Source: Actinomycetospora cinnamomea
Lineage (GTDB): Bacteria; Actinomycetota; Actinomycetes; Mycobacteriales; Pseudonocardiaceae
Direction of reading: 5' to 3'
Length of the DNA stretch: 60,208 nt
Assembly (NCBI RefSeq): GCF_003096675.1
Contig: NZ_QEKW01000024.1
Coordinates: forward strand, 1 to 60,208
Shown: positions 26,163 to 34,348 of the stretch, in pieces
Layout: every line of letters starts with the position of its first letter
Numbering within the stretch: position 1 is the stretch's first letter
Translations under genes and position numbers: made by a program
Notes under the pieces: generated by a model
Seen by the model: only the letters and a program-made list of their open reading frames with translations
What the model was told of the DNA's origin: nothing
Databases searched by the model: none

Positions 26163-26858
26163 TCAGTGCTCGTCGGCGCCCCAGAAGCCGACGGCCTCCA
26201 GGTGGGCCACGAGGAGGTCACGCCCGTCGAGGACGTGGGCCTCCATCGCCGCCCGTGCGGTGTCGGCGTCGCCCGCGGCCAGCGCCGCGAGCAGGCGCCG
26301 GTGGGCGTCGACCGTGGCGGTGCGCCAGGCGCGGCGGTCGGTGTAGAAGCGCGGCGGCAGGTAGTGCGCGGCCCGCCCGACGAGCCACGCGAGCTTGCGG
26401 GCGCCCGCCGCACGGTTGAGAGCCGCGTGGAACCGGTGCTCGGCCCCGGCGAGGGCGAGGTCCTCGCCCCCGGGCTCCTCGATCAGCGCGTCGACCTCGG
26501 CAGCGAGGCCCTGCAGCCCGGCCAGTCCGCCGGCGTCGAGGGCCCCGGCCGCGCGCGCCGCGAGCTCGCCGGTGAGGTGCGCCTGAACGGCGAACAGGTC
26601 CGCGACGTCGCCCCGGTCCAGCGGCGCGACGACGAAGCCGCGTCGCGGCAGCGCCCGCACCATGTCGTCGGCGCGCAGGGCCTGCAGCGCCTCGCGCACG
26701 GGCGTGGGGCTCACGCCGAGATCGACGGCGAGCCGGTCGGGCCGCAGGAACGTCCCGGGACGCAGGCCCCCGGAGAGGATCCGCTCGCGCAGCAGCAGGG
26801 CCACCCGCTCGGGCAGCGCCGGAGCGTCCCCGAGCAGCGCCGTGCCGGAATCGCTCAC
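26163..26858 (-). CDS. GntR-family regulator (FadR/FCD subfamily)
   Basis: A 231-residue regulator: N-terminal winged helix (VALLLRERILSGGLRPGTFLRPDRLAVDLGVSPTPVREALQAL) and C-terminal FCD ligand domain (HRFHAALNRAAGARKLAWLVGRAAHYLP, DAHRRLLAALAAGDADTARAAMEAHV) with the metal- or ligand-binding histidines. It heads the operon with the acyl-CoA dehydrogenase and MpaB-like genes (gap 20 bp) and probably represses it. Candidate operator at 26870-26881. Confidence 0.9.
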   Translation of the reverse strand: MSDSGTALLGDAPALPERVALLLRERILSGGLRPGTFLRPDRLAVDLGVSPTPVREALQALRADDMVRALPRRGFVVAPLDRGDVADLFAVQAHLTGELAARAAGALDAGGLAGLQGLAAEVDALIEEPGGEDLALAGAEHRFHAALNRAAGARKLAWLVGRAAHYLPPRFYTDRRAWRTATVDAHRRLLAALAAGDADTARAAMEAHVLDGRDLLVAHLEAVGFWGADEH

Positions 26859-26869
26859 CGGTTGACGAT

Positions 26870-26881
26870 ATCCTATGGGAT
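26870..26881. promoter_or_regulatory. Candidate GntR operator
   Basis: ATCCTATGGGAT, a 12-bp palindrome with one mismatched pair, 12 bp before the GntR start codon in a locally A+T-richer patch. Resembles operators of FCD-type GntR proteins; autoregulation is inferred. Confidence 0.45.
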
Positions 26882-26903
26882 TTGTCGCGACCAGGTGACG
26901 CGA

Positions 26904-26968
26904 GAGATCAGCAGGCCGGAACGCACCTCACGAGGTGCTCGCGAGGTACGTTCCGGCCTGGTGATCTC
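26904..26968. terminator. Long hairpin after the MHS permease gene
   Basis: Arms of 26 bases (26904-26929 and 26943-26968) pairing at 24 positions around a 13-base loop, located five bases beyond the permease stop on the minus strand. Strong terminator candidate without a U-tract; it insulates the GntR promoter. Confidence 0.75.
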
Positions 26969-26972
26969 CGGG

Positions 26973-28298
26973 TCAGGCGACGCGGGCCTCCCCGGTCACC
27001 GCGGCCTGCCGACGTCGCGTGAAGCGGGCGGCGACGACCGCCCCGACGCCGGTCAGCACGGTGATGAGCACGAGATAGCCCGAGGCGCCGACGATGCCCA
27101 GCGGCGAGGCGAGCAGCAGCGTCGTGAAGATCGGGGCGAGGGCGCCACCGACGATCGAGCCGAGCTGGTAGCCCACCGACGCGCCGCTGTAGCGGACCTC
27201 GGTGGGGTAGCACTGCGCGGCGAGCGCGGCCGACGGCCCCCACATCGGGGCCGAGGCCCAGCGGGCGCCGGCCACAGCCAGGGCGATGAGCACGAGCGAG
27301 CCCGTCGCGAGCAGCGGCAGGAACACCGCGGCCACCACGGCGGTGGCGATGCTGCCGGCGACGATCGTGCGGCTGAGGCCCCAGCGGTCCGCCCTCGCGG
27401 AGAACCACAGGATGATCGGCACCTCGAGCACCGCCACGACGAGCACGATCGCGATGAGCGCGGCCCGCGGGAGCCCGAGCTGCGAGTTGCCGTACTGGAT
27501 GGAGTACGTCGCGGCCATGTAGCCGATGCCCGTGATGCCGGTGAACATCGCGATGCCGCACAGCACCTGCGGGAAGTGATGGCGCAGCACGGACGCGAGC
27601 GGCAGCGCCATCGAGCCGGTGCGCTTCACGGCGACGAACTCGGAGCTCTCCTCGATCTGCAGCCGCACGTAGAGCCCGACGCCGACGAGCAGGGCGCTCG
27701 CCAGGAACGGGATGCGCCAGCCCCAGGACGCGAACGCCTCGGCGGGCATCGCGGCGGCCAGCACCAGGAACGCCGCGTTGGACGCGATGAGCCCGATCGG
27801 CACGCCGAGCTGGGGGAAGCTGCCGTAGAAGCCGCGCTTCGACTCCGGCGCGTGCTCCACCGAGATGAGCACGGCACCACCCCACTCGCCGCCCACCGCG
27901 AAGCCCTGCACGAGGCGCAGCACCACGAGCAGCACGGGCGCGAGCACTCCGATGGTCGCGTAGGTGGGCAGCAGGCCGATCAGCGTCGTCGCCACACCCA
28001 TGGTCACGAGCGTGGTGACCAGCGTGGCCTTGCGCCCGATGCGGTCGCCGAGGTGCCCGAAGACGACGCCGCCGATCGGCCGCGCGACGAAGCCGACCGC
28101 GAAGGTCGCGAACGCGGCGAGCGTCCCGGTGAACGTCGAGGTCTGCGGGAAGAACTGCGGCGCGAAGACCGTCACGGCGGCGAGGCCGTAGATGTAGAAG
28201 TCGTACCACTCGATCGACGTGCCCACGAGGCTCGCGAACGCGACCTTGCGGACCTCGCGCCCGGATCGCTCCGGGGATGCGGGTGGGGACGTGGCCAT
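26973..28298 (-). CDS. MHS-family MFS permease
   Basis: A 441-residue twelve-span symporter of the metabolite:H+ symporter group (shikimate, proline/betaine, aromatic acids). Marks are VGTSIEWYDFYIYGLAA in the first span, GHLGDRIGRKATLV in loop 2-3, GEWGGAVLISVEHAP and the C-terminal YPTEVRYSGASVGYQLGSI. ATG at 28298 is preceded by GGAGGG. It lies 52 bp downstream of an IclR gene on the same strand, and close to oxygenase genes, so an organic or aromatic acid is the likely cargo. Confidence 0.9.
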   Translation of the reverse strand: MATSPPASPERSGREVRKVAFASLVGTSIEWYDFYIYGLAAVTVFAPQFFPQTSTFTGTLAAFATFAVGFVARPIGGVVFGHLGDRIGRKATLVTTLVTMGVATTLIGLLPTYATIGVLAPVLLVVLRLVQGFAVGGEWGGAVLISVEHAPESKRGFYGSFPQLGVPIGLIASNAAFLVLAAAMPAEAFASWGWRIPFLASALLVGVGLYVRLQIEESSEFVAVKRTGSMALPLASVLRHHFPQVLCGIAMFTGITGIGYMAATYSIQYGNSQLGLPRAALIAIVLVVAVLEVPIILWFSARADRWGLSRTIVAGSIATAVVAAVFLPLLATGSLVLIALAVAGARWASAPMWGPSAALAAQCYPTEVRYSGASVGYQLGSIVGGALAPIFTTLLLASPLGIVGASGYLVLITVLTGVGAVVAARFTRRRQAAVTGEARVA

Positions 28299-28330
28299 GG
28301 GGGCCCTCCAGAACGGGTTCGGTGGTCGTG

Positions 28331-28366
28331 CGGGGTCGTCGGCGGGGTCGTCAGCGGGGTCGGCGA
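28331..28366. repeat. 12-bp tandem repeat across the IclR stop codon
   Basis: Three near-identical 12-base units (CGGGGTCGTCGG, CGGGGTCGTCAG, CGGGGTCGGCGA) straddling the end of the IclR gene, whose TGA lies in the second unit. Probably a slippage product that lengthened the C-terminal RRPRRPR region. Confidence 0.6.
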
Positions 28367-29187
28367 GGGCGCCGGCCGGCGGCGAGCGCGTGGGAGACCC
28401 CACCCGCGCTCGTGCGCACCAGCGGCGCGAGCACCGAGACCGGCGGGTTGCCGTGGTGCGCCACGACCGACAGCGCGGCCACGACCTCGCCGGTGGCGTC
28501 GCGGACCGGTGCGGCGACCGACGTCGCGTCGCTGGTGATCTGGCGCTCGCTCACGGCGTAGCCCCGCGTGCGCACGGCGGCGAGGGTCTCCCGGATACGG
28601 GCGGGGTCGGTGAGCGTCCAGGGGGTGTGCCGCGTGAACGGCCCCTCGAGGACGCGCTCGACGACGTCCGGCGGCGCGTGCGCGAGCAGGACGAGCCCGA
28701 CGCCGGTGGCGGTCATGGCCCACCGGCCGCCGACCCGGATGTGCACCCCGACCGCCTGGGTGCCGGCGAGGCGCTCGACGTAGACGATCTCGTCGTCCTC
28801 GCGCACCGCGAGCTGCACGTTCTCGCGCGTCACCGCGCACAGGTCCTCGAGGTAGGGCAGGGCGCGCTCCCGGAGCCCGGGGCCGCGCGGGGCGAGCGCG
28901 CCGACCTCCCAGAGCCGCAGGCCCACCTGGTAGCGCCCGGCGGGATCGCGCTCGACCGCGCCCCAGGTCTCGAGCGCGGCGACGAGACGGTGGGCCGTCG
29001 ACAGCGGCACCCCGGACCGCCGGGAGATCTCGCTCAGGGTCAGCGTCGGGCGCTCGTCGGAGAACGCCTCGAGCAGGCGCAGCGCCCGGGCCACGACCGG
29101 CCCGGTCGAGGCGCGCTCCGGGACCGCGATCGACACGGCGTCCGGCGAGGATCCGTCGACGGGGCCCCCGGGGCGCGTGACGGCCAT
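28351..29187 (-). CDS. IclR-family regulator (1)
   Basis: A 278-residue regulator with an N-terminal winged helix (VARALRLLEAFSDERPTLTLSEISRRSGVPLSTAHRLVAALETWG) and a C-terminal effector domain (VQLAVREDDEIVYVERL, DATSVAAPVRDATGEVVAALSVV). The ATG at 29187 has GGAGGGG six bases upstream. First gene of a unit with the MHS permease. A 21-bp palindrome lies 60 bp before its start. Probably senses an aromatic acid. Confidence 0.9.
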   Translation of the reverse strand: MAVTRPGGPVDGSSPDAVSIAVPERASTGPVVARALRLLEAFSDERPTLTLSEISRRSGVPLSTAHRLVAALETWGAVERDPAGRYQVGLRLWEVGALAPRGPGLRERALPYLEDLCAVTRENVQLAVREDDEIVYVERLAGTQAVGVHIRVGGRWAMTATGVGLVLLAHAPPDVVERVLEGPFTRHTPWTLTDPARIRETLAAVRTRGYAVSERQITSDATSVAAPVRDATGEVVAALSVVAHHGNPPVSVLAPLVRTSAGGVSHALAAGRRPRRPR

Positions 29188-29247
29188 GTCCCCTCCGGTG
29201 ACGTCGGCGGCACTCCCGCCGCCCACTCCTCGCGTCGGCGGCGGGCG

Positions 29248-29268
29248 CCCGGAACCGAACGTTCCGGG
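29248..29268. promoter_or_regulatory. Palindrome upstream of IclR (1)
   Basis: CCCGGAAC-CGAAC-GTTCCGGG, a perfect 8-5-8 inverted repeat 60 bp before the IclR start codon. Likely autoregulatory operator for the IclR-permease unit. Confidence 0.5.
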
Positions 29269-29351
29269 CACGGGATCGCCGGAGTGTGCGAGCCGTCACG
29301 CCGCGCGACCAACCGCGGTTTCCGGATGGCGGAAGGCCGATGGCGCACCGT

Positions 29352-30542
29352 TCAGGCGGCCACCAGGCGCACCGGCACCGTCGCGAACCCGCGCAGCCAG
29401 TTCGAGAGACGGGGCCGCGACTCCCCCGCCGGTGCGATCCGCGCGACCCGGCTCGCGAGGGCGCCCAGCAGCGCCTCGGCCTCCATCCGCGCGATCACCT
29501 GGCCCACGCAGTTGTGCACGCCGCCACCGAACGCGGTGTGCCCCGTCGCACCGCGGTGCAGGTCGTAGTCGTCGGGCGCCTCGCATCGCCGCGGGTCCCG
29601 GTTCGCCGCGCCCAGCATCAGGAGCAGCTTCTCGTCGGGGCGGACGACGTCGTCCCCGAGGGTGACCTCGCGGGTCGCCGTGCGGCCGATGACCGGGCTC
29701 GGGGTGTGCAGGCGCAGCCCCTCCTCGAAGGCCGCCCGCGCGAGGCCGGGGTCGGCGTGCAGCGCGTCCCACTGCGCGGGCCGGCGGGCGAGCTCGTGGA
29801 TCGCCGAGGCCAGCGCGAGGATCGTCGTGTCGATGCCGGCCGACAGGAACGAGCGGACGAGCAGTGCGGCGTCGTCGGCGGAGATGTCGCCGGCGTCGGC
29901 GTAGGCGTAGACGGCGGCGCCGATCCCGCCCTCGGTGAGGGCCTCGCGCCGCATCTGCCAGGCCACGTACTCCCGCGCCCCGCCGGCCCGCCGCTCGGCC
30001 TCGGCCCGCAGCTGGTTGTGCGGCCCCATCGACTCGAAGTTCAGGGCCGCGTAGGGCAGCAGGTGCTCCCGGCCCTCCGGGGCCATCCCGACCGCGTCGG
30101 GCAGGACGGTCATCGGGAAGCGCTCGGCCAGGACGGTCGCCGCGTCGACCGCGCCGTCGGACCGGGAGGCGGCGACGGCGTCGTCGACGACGCGCTCCGC
30201 GACGGCGGCGAAGCGCCCGGCGAGCCCCGCCAGCGCGCGCGGCGCCAGGACCTTGTTCATCACGCGGCGAGCGGCCGTGTGGGCGGGCGGGTCGGCGTCG
30301 AGCAGCACGCTCGGCGGCCGCCAGCCCTCGCCGCGGCGGATGTCGGCGAGCCCGGTGCCGGCCGCGGACGACCACGTCGACCAGTCGCGGAAGATCGCGG
30401 CGACGTCCGCGTGCCGCCCGGCGGCCCACACCCGGTGCGCGGGCAGCCACACGAGCGGGGCGGCCTCGCGGACCGCGGTGTCGGTCGGGACGGGGTCGGC
30501 GAGGACGTCGAGGGCGAACGGGTCCACGTCGAGCTCCACCAC
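29352..30542 (-). CDS. Cytochrome P450 (1)
   Basis: A ~396-residue soluble P450. The I-helix oxygen-binding motif is AGIDTT, the K-helix ExxR is EGLRLHTP, and the heme loop is FGGGVHNCVGQ with the thiolate cysteine. No membrane anchor. GTG at 30542 or 30539 is the best start, but no strong ribosome site is visible; an upstream extension would be low-complexity. It is divergent from the Rieske oxygenase with 148 bp between. No ferredoxin is immediately next to it. In CYP199/CYP255-type systems such enzymes demethylate methoxy-aromatics, but the substrate here is open. Confidence 0.9.
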   Translation of the reverse strand: MVELDVDPFALDVLADPVPTDTAVREAAPLVWLPAHRVWAAGRHADVAAIFRDWSTWSSAAGTGLADIRRGEGWRPPSVLLDADPPAHTAARRVMNKVLAPRALAGLAGRFAAVAERVVDDAVAASRSDGAVDAATVLAERFPMTVLPDAVGMAPEGREHLLPYAALNFESMGPHNQLRAEAERRAGGAREYVAWQMRREALTEGGIGAAVYAYADAGDISADDAALLVRSFLSAGIDTTILALASAIHELARRPAQWDALHADPGLARAAFEEGLRLHTPSPVIGRTATREVTLGDDVVRPDEKLLLMLGAANRDPRRCEAPDDYDLHRGATGHTAFGGGVHNCVGQVIARMEAEALLGALASRVARIAPAGESRPRLSNWLRGFATVPVRLVAA

Positions 30543-30593
30543 GGCGTGAAGGGAACCACCGGCACCGGGCGTCGGGCAGGCCGCCGGAGCCGA

Positions 30594-30612
30594 TCTCCCG
30601 CATGCCGGGAGA
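30594..30612. promoter_or_regulatory. Palindrome between P450 (1) and Rieske oxygenase genes
   Basis: TCTCCCG-CATGC-CGGGAGA, a perfect 7-5-7 inverted repeat in the divergent intergenic region, 52 bp from the P450 start and 79 bp from the oxygenase start. Candidate shared operator. Confidence 0.5.
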
Positions 30613-30690
30613 CGGCGTGGCGGGCACGGGCGCGCCGTCCGCACCCTCGCCCCAACCGCTGTCCGGCACCGCACCACCCGAGGAGTGCCC

Positions 30691-31935
30691 GTGACCACGA
30701 CCACACCCCCTGGGCCGACCGCGACCGCTGCACCCGCCCAGCCCCTGCGGGCCGCCCCCGACACCTTCGCCCGCCGCGAGTGGCCCCGCGCCGCCTGGTA
30801 CGCCGCCGCCTACGACGTCGAAGTGGGCGCGCACCTGCTCCCCCGGACGGTGGCCGGCGCGTCCCTCGTGCTCTTCCGCACGCCGTCGGGCGAGGCACGG
30901 GCGCTCGAGAACGCCTGCTGGCACCGCCTGCTGCCGCTCTCGGAGGGCACGCTGCTCGGCGACGAGGTCATGTGCGGCTACCACGGTCTGCGCTACGACG
31001 CCGACGGCCGGTGCACGTTCATGCCCTCGCAGAAGACCGTCAACCCGTCGGCGCGGGTGCGCTCGTACCCGGTGGTGGAGCGGCACCGCTTCGTCTGGGT
31101 CTGGACCGGCGACCCCGCCGACGCCGACCCGGCAACGATCCCGGACCTGCACTGGAACGACGACCCCGCGTGGGCCGGCGACGGGCGGCTCATCCACGTC
31201 GACTGCAGCTACAAGCTGATCGTCGACAACCTCATGGACCTCACCCACGAGACGTTCGTGCACGGCGGCAGCATCGGGCACCGCTCGGTGGCCGAGTCGC
31301 CGTTCGAGGTCACCCACGGCAGGGGCACGGTCACCGTGACCCGCTGGATGATCGACGTCGAGGCGCCGCCGTTCTGGGCCCGGCAGCTGGAGTGGCGCGG
31401 GGCTCCCGCGGGCAACGTCGACCGCTGGCAGATCATCCACTTCACCCCGCCGTCGACCATCGCCATCGACGTCGGCGTCGCCCCGACCGGCACCGGCGCC
31501 CCCGAGGGTGACCGCTCGGCGGGCGTGAACGGCTTCGTCCTCAACACGATGACCCCGGAGTCGCCCACCTCCACCCACTACTTCTGGGCCTTCGCGCGGA
31601 ACTACGCGCTGACCGACCAGCGGATCACCACGCTGCTGCGCGACGGCGTCTCGGGCGTGTTCGCCGAGGACGAGGAGGTGCTCGCCGCCCAGCAGCGCGC
31701 CATCGACGCGCACCCCGAGAAGGACTTCTACAACCTCAACATCGACGGCGGTGCCATGTGGGCGCGTCGCATGATCGACCTGATGCTCGCCGCGGAGGAC
31801 CCGTCCTACGCCGAGGCCGGTGACCGGGCCGCGCGCGACATCGCCGAGCACCACCGGAACGACGCGGGCGACGGCGCGGAGCGCGAGGTGGCGCGGGCCC
31901 GGGCGGAGGCCGAGCGCGCGCGGAGCGGGTCGTGA
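30691..31935 (+). CDS. VanA-like Rieske oxygenase, large subunit
   Basis: A 414-residue ring-hydroxylating or demethylating oxygenase. The Rieske [2Fe-2S] ligands are Cys76-His78 (ACWHR) and Cys95-His98 (CGYH); mononuclear iron ligands are in NLMDLTHETFVH (Asp183 bridge, His186, His191). The pattern is like vanillate O-demethylase and related single-component alpha subunits. GTG at 30691 sits five bases after GAGGAG. Its stop overlaps the reductase gene (GTGA), forming a two-gene system. Substrate probably a methoxylated or carboxylated aromatic acid; the charged C-terminal extension (~40 residues) is unusual. Confidence 0.92.
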   Translation: MTTTTPPGPTATAAPAQPLRAAPDTFARREWPRAAWYAAAYDVEVGAHLLPRTVAGASLVLFRTPSGEARALENACWHRLLPLSEGTLLGDEVMCGYHGLRYDADGRCTFMPSQKTVNPSARVRSYPVVERHRFVWVWTGDPADADPATIPDLHWNDDPAWAGDGRLIHVDCSYKLIVDNLMDLTHETFVHGGSIGHRSVAESPFEVTHGRGTVTVTRWMIDVEAPPFWARQLEWRGAPAGNVDRWQIIHFTPPSTIAIDVGVAPTGTGAPEGDRSAGVNGFVLNTMTPESPTSTHYFWAFARNYALTDQRITTLLRDGVSGVFAEDEEVLAAQQRAIDAHPEKDFYNLNIDGGAMWARRMIDLMLAAEDPSYAEAGDRAARDIAEHHRNDAGDGAEREVARARAEAERARSGS

Positions 31936-32930
31936 GCGGCGCTGGGACGTTCGTGCCCGCCACGGTCCGCGCGGTGCGGGCCGTCGCCGACGAGGTGCGC
32001 CAGGTCGAGCTCGTGCCCGACGACGGTGCCCGCCCCTACCCGCCGGGCAGCCACCTCGACCTCGCCCTCGAGGTCGACGGGCTGCCGGTGGTGCGGTCGT
32101 ACTCGGTGGTGGGCGCCGCGCCCGACGACGGCGCGTACCGGATCGCGGTGAAGCTGCTGCCCGAGAGCCGCGGCGGCTCGCGCCGGGTGCACGGGCTCGC
32201 CGCCGGCGACCGCCTCGAGCTGCGTCACCCCACCAGCCACTTCGAGCTCGACCCGCGGCGCCCCGGCTACCTCCTCGTTGCCGGGGGCATCGGCATCACC
32301 CCGCTGGTGGGGATGGCCGAGGTCCTCGCCCGGCGCCATCCCCACCAGGCGCCGGTGCGCCTGGCCTACGCCGGGCGCCGCCGCGCCGCAATGCCCTTCG
32401 TCGAGCACCTGCGCGCCCTGCTCGGCGACGACGCCGTCGTCACCGCGGCCGGCGAGGACGGCGAGCGGCTCGACCTCGCCGCCGAGGTCGCGGCCCTCCA
32501 CGCCGACGGCGAGGCCTACCTGTGCGGGCCGCCGCGGCTGACCGACGCCGTACGGGCGTGCTGGGAGGCGCAGGGACGGCCCCCACGGCGGCTGCGCACC
32601 GAGACGTTCGGTACGGCCGGGCGCCACCCCACCGAGCCGTTCGACGTCGAGGTCCGCGACCACGGCCTGACCGTGCACGTCCCCCGGGACCGCACCCTGC
32701 TCGGCGCCCTGCACGACGCCGGGGTGGGGATGGTGTGGGACTGCCTGCGCGGGGAGTGCGGGCTGTGCACGGTGCGGGTGCTGGGGCGCTCCACCGACGG
32801 GCAGCCCGTCGTCGACCACCGCGACGTCTTCCTCGACGCGGCCGAGCGGGAGGACTCGACCCGGCTGTGCGCCTGCGTCTCCCGCGCCGTGGGCGGGCGT
32901 CTCGCGATCGACACCGGCTACCGGCCCTGA
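31932..32930 (+). CDS. VanB-like oxygenase reductase
   Basis: A 332-residue phthalate-dioxygenase-reductase-type protein: flavin domain (VVRSYSVVG, KLLPESRGGSRRVHGL), NAD domain (VAGGIGITPLVGMAEVL, YLCGPPRLTDAV) and a C-terminal plant-type [2Fe-2S] ferredoxin with CLRGECGLC and a distal CACVSR. It passes electrons from NADH to the Rieske protein encoded just upstream. GTG overlaps the upstream stop. Confidence 0.93.
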   Translation: MSGAGTFVPATVRAVRAVADEVRQVELVPDDGARPYPPGSHLDLALEVDGLPVVRSYSVVGAAPDDGAYRIAVKLLPESRGGSRRVHGLAAGDRLELRHPTSHFELDPRRPGYLLVAGGIGITPLVGMAEVLARRHPHQAPVRLAYAGRRRAAMPFVEHLRALLGDDAVVTAAGEDGERLDLAAEVAALHADGEAYLCGPPRLTDAVRACWEAQGRPPRRLRTETFGTAGRHPTEPFDVEVRDHGLTVHVPRDRTLLGALHDAGVGMVWDCLRGECGLCTVRVLGRSTDGQPVVDHRDVFLDAAEREDSTRLCACVSRAVGGRLAIDTGYRP

Positions 32931-32934
32931 CCGC

Positions 32935-33131
32935 CTCCGCACGCCGCTCGACGCTTCGGCCGGCTTGCCCCGCCACGCCGGCGACCGGGCATCCAGCTCG
33001 CGCAGCAGCGGGTCGCCCTCGACGAGCAGCCGCTCGCCCCGGGCCACGGCGTGGGCGAGGTGCTCGTCGTCGAGCCTCCGGTACGCCGCGCCCCGCCCAC
33101 GGCGGCGGACGTCGTACCAGCACCCGCCGGC
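32935..33131 (-). other. Possible coding remnant
   Basis: A minus-strand frame with protein-like composition and G/C third positions (WYDVRRRGRGAAYRRLDDEH, ERLLVEGDPLLRELDARSP), but with no credible start and no stop before it runs antisense to the reductase gene. It may be the tail of a lost gene. I cannot assign a family. Confidence 0.2.
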
Positions 33132-33746
33132 TCAGCGACGACGGCGCGCCTCGTCGGCGGCCTCCGCGAGCTCGAGCGCCTCGGCCTTCTTCTCGGCCGC
33201 CTCGCGCTCGGCGGCCACCGCCTCGGACTCCTCGGCCACCCGTGTGCGGCGCGCCTCGTGCGCGTCCTCGTCGATCCGCTCGTGCGCCTGCTCGCGGTCG
33301 CGCTCGGCCTGCTCCTTGCGCTGCTGTTCGCGCTCCTCGGCCTTGCGGGCGCGCTGCCGACGCTCCTCCTCGAGGCGCTGCTGCTGCCCCTGCTTCTGGG
33401 AGCGCACCTGCTCGCGCTGCTGCTGGTCGGCCTCACGCCGCTCCTCCAGGCGGTCGTCGGCCACCTCGCGGCGTGCGTCGGCCGCCTGCTCGCGCTCCGC
33501 GGCCTCGCTGCGCTGCCGCACGCGCGCGTCCTGCACGTGGCCCTGACCGGCGAGCTCCGGGTCGCCGAGCACCGAGCCCAGGACCTGGCGCACCGTCGCC
33601 TCGACGGAGTCGAAGGCCAGCGTCGGACCCCACTCGCGGTTGTTCCCGTTGCCCGTGACCTGTGCCAGCAGGCTCACCGGCACCCGGGCCACGCCGAAAC
33701 CGACCGACACCAGCGTCCGCGGCACGGCCGCCACCGGGTTCGCCAT
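33132..33746 (-). CDS. Coiled-coil protein with a short hydrophobic N-terminus
   Basis: A 204-residue protein. Residues 1-60 resemble the start of small actinobacterial proteins often mislabelled 'IF2 family' (PRTLVSVGFGVARVPVSLLAQVTG); the remainder is a nearly continuous charged coiled coil rich in E, R, Q and A (~75-204). It starts two bases after the stop of the CsbD-like gene and is surely co-expressed with it. A structural or stress-protective role is guessed from composition; no enzymatic motif is present. Confidence 0.72.
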   Translation of the reverse strand: MANPVAAVPRTLVSVGFGVARVPVSLLAQVTGNGNNREWGPTLAFDSVEATVRQVLGSVLGDPELAGQGHVQDARVRQRSEAAEREQAADARREVADDRLEERREADQQQREQVRSQKQGQQQRLEEERRQRARKAEEREQQRKEQAERDREQAHERIDEDAHEARRTRVAEESEAVAAEREAAEKKAEALELAEAADEARRRR

Positions 33747-33748
33747 CG

Positions 33749-34255
33749 CTACGACTCCTCCACGTTCTCGAGCACCTCCGCATCGCGGCGGGCACGTTCG
33801 GCTCGGACTTCCTCGTCCCGGGCGCGCTGCTCGGCGGCGGCGCGCTCCGCCGCGGCGTCGACCTCGTCGCGCCGCAGCTCCTGCTCGCGGGCCTGCGCGA
33901 CCTGCTCGGTGGCCTGCTTGCGCACCCCCGTGTCCTGCGCGGCCGCCTGCTGCTCGCGGTCGCGGTCCTGCTCGGCGCGCTCCTCGCGGGCACTCGCGGC
34001 GTCCTCGGTCGCCAGCCGCTCGCGCTCGACCCGGAGTTCCTCCTCCTTCGCGCGGGCCTCGGCCTCCTCGCGCTTCTGCTGCGCGAGCTCGTCGGCCCGG
34101 TGCGCCTCCTTCGCGGCGTCGGCCTTCTCCTGCTGCAGCTCGCCCTCGGCCCGCAGATCCTGGTTGTCGCTGATCGCGCCGGCGGCCTGCTTCACGGCGC
34201 CGGCGATGCGCTGGCCCGCGCGCGTCGCCTTGTTCGACTCGGCCGGGTCGGCCAT
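33749..34255 (-). CDS. CsbD-like stress protein with coiled-coil tail
   Basis: A 168-residue protein whose first ~50 residues match CsbD (GQRIAGAVKQAAGAISDNQDLRAEGELQQEKAD), the small general-stress protein of Bacillus, followed by ~115 residues of charged coiled coil. The usual CsbD is ~65 residues, so this is an extended form. Upstream sequence on the minus strand contains CGGGTACC, like the GGGTA minus-ten box of SigB/SigF-type promoters. First gene of a two-gene unit. Confidence 0.78.
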   Translation of the reverse strand: MADPAESNKATRAGQRIAGAVKQAAGAISDNQDLRAEGELQQEKADAAKEAHRADELAQQKREEAEARAKEEELRVERERLATEDAASAREERAEQDRDREQQAAAQDTGVRKQATEQVAQAREQELRRDEVDAAAERAAAEQRARDEEVRAERARRDAEVLENVEES

Positions 34256-34348
34256 GGGCTCCTCCTCGCTTCGACGCGTGAGAAGTACGCGTGAGTAGCC
34301 CTGGTACCCGTTCCGCGCCGGACTCGATCACCGGAAGGGGTTCGCTGA

